Shown here in pieces: positions 59,532 to 64,000 of a DNA stretch of 64,000 bases (position 1 is the first letter of the stretch; the number at the start of each line of letters is the position of its first letter). Both the position numbers and the translations under genes were made by a program. The notes under the pieces were generated by a model. That model was not told where the DNA came from, did no database searches, and saw only the letters and a list, made by a program, of their open reading frames with translations. The stretch is from Rhynchopus sp. YZ270_cl-10 (taxonomy: Eukaryota; Euglenozoa; Diplonemea; Diplonemida; Diplonemidae), in the NCBI GenBank assembly GCA_964035575.1, contig OZ037923.1:434001-498000 (forward strand), written 5' to 3'.

Positions 59532-59658
59532 CTGTGTTGGCAAATACGTGACTACCCCCACGTATCGCGTATGATACGTTAAAATACGTAATACGTACGA
59601 TGCGTATTAAAAAAAACCCCCCCGCTATGTATCACGTACAATACGTATTTGCCCCAGC
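59532..59658. mobile_element. 127-bp MITE-like insertion in an R5 repeat
   Basis: CCCAGAGAG (9 bp) is duplicated at 59523-59531 and 59659-59667; other R5 copies have it once. Ends are related inverted repeats (CTGTGTTGGCAAATACG and, complemented, CTGGGGCAAATACG). The interior is built of ATACGTA-like palindromes. Similar sequence lies in intron 1 of the next gene (61380-61460). Confidence 0.75.
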
Positions 59659-60172
59659 CCAGAGAGCACTTCATTTGGCATTGACGGTTACCACACGAGG
59701 GGGACGTTTTGCGTGCTATGGTTTTTGTATCAGAATACATGTAACGTTCTTCCGCACGCTCTGGTTGGTGCCGTTTATCTCTCTGGAGAGTGGCTTTGCC
59801 CATTACGGAGACAGGCCTAACACTTTGTATACCAGACAGCCCCATCCATGGGTAGAGAGACAACAGAGCATTTTGAGACTGAACTCTGAGTCTGACCCGT
59901 TTCTTTTTTTTTCCATTTTGATAAATTGTTGGAGTAGTGTAGCTGCCTCGGTTGTGTTGCCACAGTAGTGCAATCTCCACTGTCCAAAAGTTCACTCACG
60001 AAAAGGCCTCAGATCTGGGGCCTTTCTTTTCAGAGCTTTTTTGAAAAATTGTTGGAGTAGTGTAGTCGATTGTGTTGCCACAGTTTGTGCAATCTCTATT
60101 TTTTTGGTAATTTGCTGGATCCATGAGTCCATCGCATCATACTGAGACTGTCCGGGGGGGAAAAAATTTTTA

Positions 60173-60334
60173 AAATAGAAACTTAGCACTCATCAGATAA
60201 AACCCCATGGGAGAGAGGTTGTGGTGAAAACGCCCCTCGACCCGTTTTTGGTGAGGCGTGGCTCTGCAGCAGCGGGGTTCGTCCCGCAAAAAGTGTGTTC
60301 AAAATGCTTTCTATTTCCTCCTTCATGAGGTGAC
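60173..60334 (+). repeat. R6 dispersed repeat, copy 4
   Basis: A slightly shortened copy, from AAATAGAAACTTAGCACTC to CATGAGGTGAC, with GGTTCGTCCC near 60277. Confidence 0.75.
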
Positions 60335-60435
60335 AAAAAAAAATGTTTTCAAAAAACGGTATCACCTCAAACGCTCATAACGTTTGTTTTTATTGTGGTA
60401 CATACTCCCCCCTCCCTCTCTCACTCACTCTCCAC

Positions 60436-61647
60436 TCACCACCCCCGCGTGTTGGGGTACCACTGTCGCGCGAGGTCTTCTTGGTGCCATCTCGTTGTAC
60501 AGAAGCGTTCGAAGGTGGCTGTACATTCGTCGGCCTCGACGGCAAGCGATTTAGATTGCTGTGTTATGGGGTGCGTATAGCGGATGTGGTGTTGGAACAG
60601 CCAGGTCTGCGCGTCGTCGCGCGCATCACGCGTTGCTCCGAGGATGTCGTAGAACGCCCAGAAGTGGAGCACATAGGCGATTGTCGGCTTCGCTCGGAGA
60701 ATGTCGCTGCGAAAGCGGAAGGTATCCTTTGCCTCATCGACCCGCCGCCGGCACTCCTTCTCTGTGATGTGCAGAGTCCCGAACTGCGCGCAGAAAGGGT
60801 TCGACGCGATTGGAAGCGAACAGAAGCTGCACGACAGATACGGGGCCAGCCCCGGGGCGGTGGTCACAACAACCTCAGACGCCTCGCTCACAGCTTCGGC
60901 AACGCGCCCGACCCGAAGCTGTAGCTGCGCTATCTCCTCCTCCAAGGAAGCTACCTGCTGCAAAGAAGCAGCCTGCTGCATAGCAGCAGCATCGGTCTGG
61001 GCCTGGGAAGGGGGGGCCTTGAACAAAGAGGAAGGATAGTCATGTGCATGATGTGGTGAGACGGACGACTCGGTCTGCCACCCACGGCAGCTGTGCACTG
61101 ATGTGTCTGGTGTGTCGGTTGACTGGGTATTGCAATTTTCGCATGTATCGTGGTGTGGCTGTGGTGGTGGTGGGGTGTTGTAAAACCGAAGTAATGTATA
61201 AGAACCGGGTGGTTGTTTGTACGGTGTATAATACCTTGTAGTCCTGTCCACACGTTTCGCAGCTCGGAACGAAGTCTTTGCTGTTCTGCTCGGCGCTGTC
61301 CTCGAAGTGCTCTCCACGGATACCGTCAGCATGTTCCTATGGGGTTGGTGTTACATTGGTGATGTGCCCTGGGTGACAAATACGTATTTTTCGTGTATTA
61401 CGCGTATTATACGTATTTTTACAAAAATACGTATCGATACGCGATACGTGGGGTAGGTCACGTAGATAGTATATAGGAGGGGGGGTGTTGTCGTGACACA
61501 TACGGCGTGCATGCTGCGGCGTTCCACCTCCTCATCCCCATCCTGCTCCATAGTGTGTGGTTGCCCTGTTCCTCCCGTGAGTAGGTCGGAACAGTACGAC
61601 AACGCAGATTGAAAAACGGATCCCGAAGCCTCTTTGTTCTGCGCCAT
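60436..61647 (-). CDS. Cys-rich paralogue family, member 2
   Basis: Three exons (61647-61504, 61336-61235, 61158-60436), phase 0 throughout, give 322 residues. Exon 1 ends with EQDGDEEVERRSMHA (compare DGDDS in the sister genes). Exon 2 ends CETCGQDYK and exon 3 begins PHHDTCENC, so the splice again completes a CxxC...CxxC pair, here with a shorter spacer. A His/Ser linker and a Gln/Ala coiled coil (MQQAASLQQVASLEEEIAQ) follow. The C-terminal domain has CSFC, NPFCAQFGTLHIT, ECRRRV, VLHFWAFYDILGATRDA and HHIRYTHP. Donors are GTATGT and GTATTA. CTTTTTCTCAG lies about 25 bases before the ATG. Identity with members 1 and 3 is concentrated in the last 110 residues, so the copies are old or diversifying. 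Function unknown. Confidence 0.8.
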
Positions 61648-63267
61648 CCAACAGAAAAGGGATCGGGACTGAGAAAAAGCCTGAAAAAAAAGTTCGGGAA
61701 ACAGGAGGGGTTTGGATGGGGGTATTTTTTTGGTTATTGTTATTGCGTTTTCAGAGAAAGGAGGGGTAAGGTTGAATGCCTTTTTTTTTGTTGTTGTTTT
61801 TTTGAAAATTTTGTTGCATTAGTGCAGACCACCCGAGGATGAACCTCCACTATACAACGTTTTTTTGTTTTTTGTTTTTGAGCTTACTTCCCTTTCGCCG
61901 TCTATACATACGGATGTCCTACCTTCCCTGCTACCTAGCAACGAAACGTTACTAACTAGGAACAACAACGGGGAACAATACCTTATGTAGAAGTAAGCAA
62001 CTCGAGGGGGAATTTTTTTGGTTGCACCCGACAATGCCCCCCAAGAGGAGTGGAATGTTAACACAAACAGTCATCCCATATAGCCTAGGAACGACGTACA
62101 GACGGCACACTTCGTCCCCAAAAGAGTGTGGCAGAGTGGTAAGACACATTAGGAAAACCCTGACCCGCCTTTAAAAAAAAAGAAAAGTTTGGAAGATGAA
62201 CCTAAGCCTCTCGTGCTAAGCCACCTTTGAAAAGAGAGAAGTTGTGCGAAACGCCTCACCGTTCATCGGCGGACATCAGGCACCTGATTCTCCGCGGGGG
62301 TTATCGAAACCCCCCAGAGAGCACTTCAGTTGGTATGCACACGGTTACCACGAAGGGTGGTTGTAAGCAGGGACATAAGAAAAAAATGTGCGACTGATGC
62401 TAATGACTACACAGTTTAGCACCCGAGAAACCGAGAAGGGGAAGCGAGGGCAACTCGGGGGAGATCTGCATCTGAGTATTTTGCTCTTTTTTAGAAAACT
62501 TTTTTTTGTACCCTTCTTTTTTAGGGAACCGGAGCCTATAGGGAGGGTCCTGGAAAGCTCCAAGAACATGGAGTGGACTAGACAGGAAGTTGCCTTCCTA
62601 AACGTGCACACACAACTTGGCAAAAAAAGGGGGGAGGTGTCGCCACTCACTCTGTATCATCATTGAAATACCATTGCTTATCAATGGTACACTCCAATTA
62701 CTGCCACCCCCATTTTTCTGAAAGTTTTGTTGTATTAGTGTAGACACCCTCGAGGATGCATTCCACTAGTTTTTTTGTTTGAAAAATTGTTGGGATATAA
62801 TGTAGTTGCCACCATGTGCAAGCTCCACAGCGCTTGTTTTTAATTTAGATCCGACACAAAGAAACACACAATCCAAAAAGCTGAATCACTCCTTGAATCT
62901 ATATTGAGGGGTTAGTACTGATTGTTGAGACATTCTTTTTTTTCTGTTTCTGTTTGAAAACTTGGTTAGTATATAAGTGCAGACACCCCCTCCACTACAC
63001 GACACACATCCTGTTTGTTGTGTCGACAATCACCTGCTAATGCAGGATCTGTACTCAAACACTTTTTTTTTTTAGCTGTTCTGTTCACGTTGTGTACACC
63101 CTCTTGTTTCACCTCCATTTGGGTCAAGAGAACGCTCATAACATTCTCAGATCCTAAACGAGGATTTTTTTTTTTTTTGCTTATTTTGTTTGCACTTTAT
63201 TTATGCTCCTTTCCCCCGTCCCGCAGGGGGAAAAAAATCGCAAAAAAAATAAAAAATGACAATAATA
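61648..63267. other. Spacer between family members 2 and 3
   Basis: R3 copies at 61801-61855, 62722-62772 and 62955-63002, R4 at 62780-62830, R2 at 62184-62228, R5 at 62231-62340 (extending to the CGGTTACCACGAAGG tail) and a repeat at 62510-62612 shared with 48375-48475. No gene. Confidence 0.6.
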
Positions 63268-63945
63268 TCATATTGAGGAGAGTCGTCTCTGGAGGACCGG
63301 ATTACTGCAGAAGTAGAGAAACGAATCTGGCAGCGGGTCGACCGCGACGGAGTTCGCTTTGTAGCCCCCTGTCTCGGGGTCTGTGTAGCGGATGAGGTGC
63401 ACGTTGAGCCACTCCTCGGCGCTCGCGAGGGCGCTCTGTGGGGCGCCCATGATGTCGTAGAAGGCTACGAAGTGAAGCACGCATTCTATGGCCGGCTTTG
63501 CCTTGACAGCAGCCCTCGGAAATGCAAACCTATCCAGGACCTCTTCTATACGTTCCCTGCAGTCCTTTGCTGTGATATGCAGCGTCCCCGTCGTCGCGCA
63601 GTACATATTGTCTTCAAGCGGCAACCCGCACACCGAACACCACCCCGACAGCACCTTCTGCTTCCGTCGCACCCCCAACCGCTTCCGCAACAACGTTTTC
63701 ACCTGCTCCTCCATTTCCTCCACCCTCCGTTGTGCCCTGTCACGTACCGCCTGCAGCTCAACCACTCTTGCCTGCAAAGCTGCGCTCTCGTCGGTAGGTG
63801 GCGAAGCGTCTGGGGGGGAAGAAGAAGCAGGGGGAGGAGGAGAAGACGCGGGGGGAGGGAGGTGGGAAGGGGGAAGTGGTGGTGGTGGTGCTGGTGGGTT
63901 CTGCTTGCATGATATGCAGGTGCCGTCGATGGAGTCGTCGCCGTC
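63268..63945 (-). CDS. Cys-rich paralogue family, member 3 (5' exon outside window)
   Basis: This 226-codon exon starts at an AATACAG acceptor (63946-63952) with DGDDSIDGTCISC, exactly where exon 2 of member 1 starts, so the first exon with the ATG must lie beyond 64000. No intron separates the halves here: the second CxxC pair of the sisters is missing and a long Pro-rich linker (PPAPPPPLPPSHLPPP) takes its place. A coiled coil (LQARVVELQAVRDRAQRRVEE) leads to the shared domain: CSVCGLPLEDNMYCATTGTL, HITAKDCRERI, CVLHFVAFYDIMGAP and HLIRYTDPETGG. It is the most regular of the three. Function unknown. Confidence 0.78.
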   Translation of the reverse strand, partial: DGDDSIDGTCISCKQNPPAPPPPLPPSHLPPPASSPPPPASSSPPDASPPTDESAALQARVVELQAVRDRAQRRVEEMEEQVKTLLRKRLGVRRKQKVLSGWCSVCGLPLEDNMYCATTGTLHITAKDCRERIEEVLDRFAFPRAAVKAKPAIECVLHFVAFYDIMGAPQSALASAEEWLNVHLIRYTDPETGGYKANSVAVDPLPDSFLYFCSNPVLQRRLSSI

Positions 63946-64000
63946 CTGTATTGGGGGATGTTTGAAAAAATAGAAATTCAATTCCGTATATTTTTCAGGC
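63946..64000 (-). other. Partial intron of family member 3
   Basis: Pyrimidine-rich on the gene strand (GAATTTCTATTTTTTC) and ending in AATACAG, the acceptor of the last exon. It runs off the window. Confidence 0.65.

Larger units (their letters stand above)
59107..60435. other. Spacer between family members 1 and 2
   Basis: Contains R5 (59447-59531, resuming at 59659) split by a 127-bp element, R4 twice (59918-59980 and 60041-60098) and R6 (60173-60334). No gene is seen. Confidence 0.6.

Overview
This window comes from a microbial eukaryote (protist) nuclear genome. Genes are interrupted by GT-AG introns, and 11 of the 13 donors I could place read GTATGT or GTATGC. Gene bodies are GC-balanced and sit in long, homopolymer-rich, repeat-packed spacers. 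All 15 host genes I can support lie on the minus strand, as in the one-way gene arrays of euglenozoans and dinoflagellates. A four-helix amastin/claudin-like membrane protein and an AG-type acceptor just upstream of most start codons fit a euglenozoan with introns (a diplonemid is a guess), but nothing here proves the species.

Layout, left to right. 0.6-5.7 kb: a large caspase-fold-like protein with a membrane anchor. 5.7-11 kb: a repeat desert in which a small DNA transposon has landed inside an older dispersed repeat. 11-11.9 kb: mitochondrial COQ10, with a non-autonomous hAT-type element 31 bp before its start codon. 12.6-17.1 kb: repeats, including a nested MITE and a perfect 40-bp palindrome. 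17.1-23.0 kb: a five-exon scaffold protein (YGPEP repeats, Mind-bomb-like SH3 repeats, Cys cluster, ankyrin, TPR, PDZ). 24.1-25.1 kb: a CDK-like kinase. 25.2-29.2 kb: a 4.0-kb hAT transposon carrying its transposase. 30.2-31.5 kb: a second hAT-like non-autonomous element. 33.2-33.9 kb: a zinc-motif protein. 35.2-36.2 kb: an element with ~245-bp terminal inverted repeats. 36.6-45.0 kb: THI4 (thiazole synthase), a multi-spanning membrane protein with a ubiquitin-like domain, a small probable mitochondrial protein, a C1orf131/DUF4602-like nucleolar protein and the tetraspan protein. 45-50.5 kb: repeats. 50.5-56.6 kb: a zinc finger-SAM-PDZ AGC kinase and a disordered 822-residue protein. 57.9-64 kb: three paralogues of a Cys-rich gene family I do not recognise, the last running off the window.

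The spacers and several introns are built from a few short repeat families, named R1-R6 here. Nearly every copy points the same way, antisense to the genes. Read in gene sense, several carry pyrimidine tracts, AG steps and hairpins, so they may take part in RNA processing or be tolerated in one orientation only. The genes do not form one pathway: mitochondrial cofactor work (COQ10, THI4), signalling (CDK, AGC kinase, scaffold), ribosome biogenesis (C1orf131-like) and membrane proteins sit side by side, as is usual in one-way arrays.
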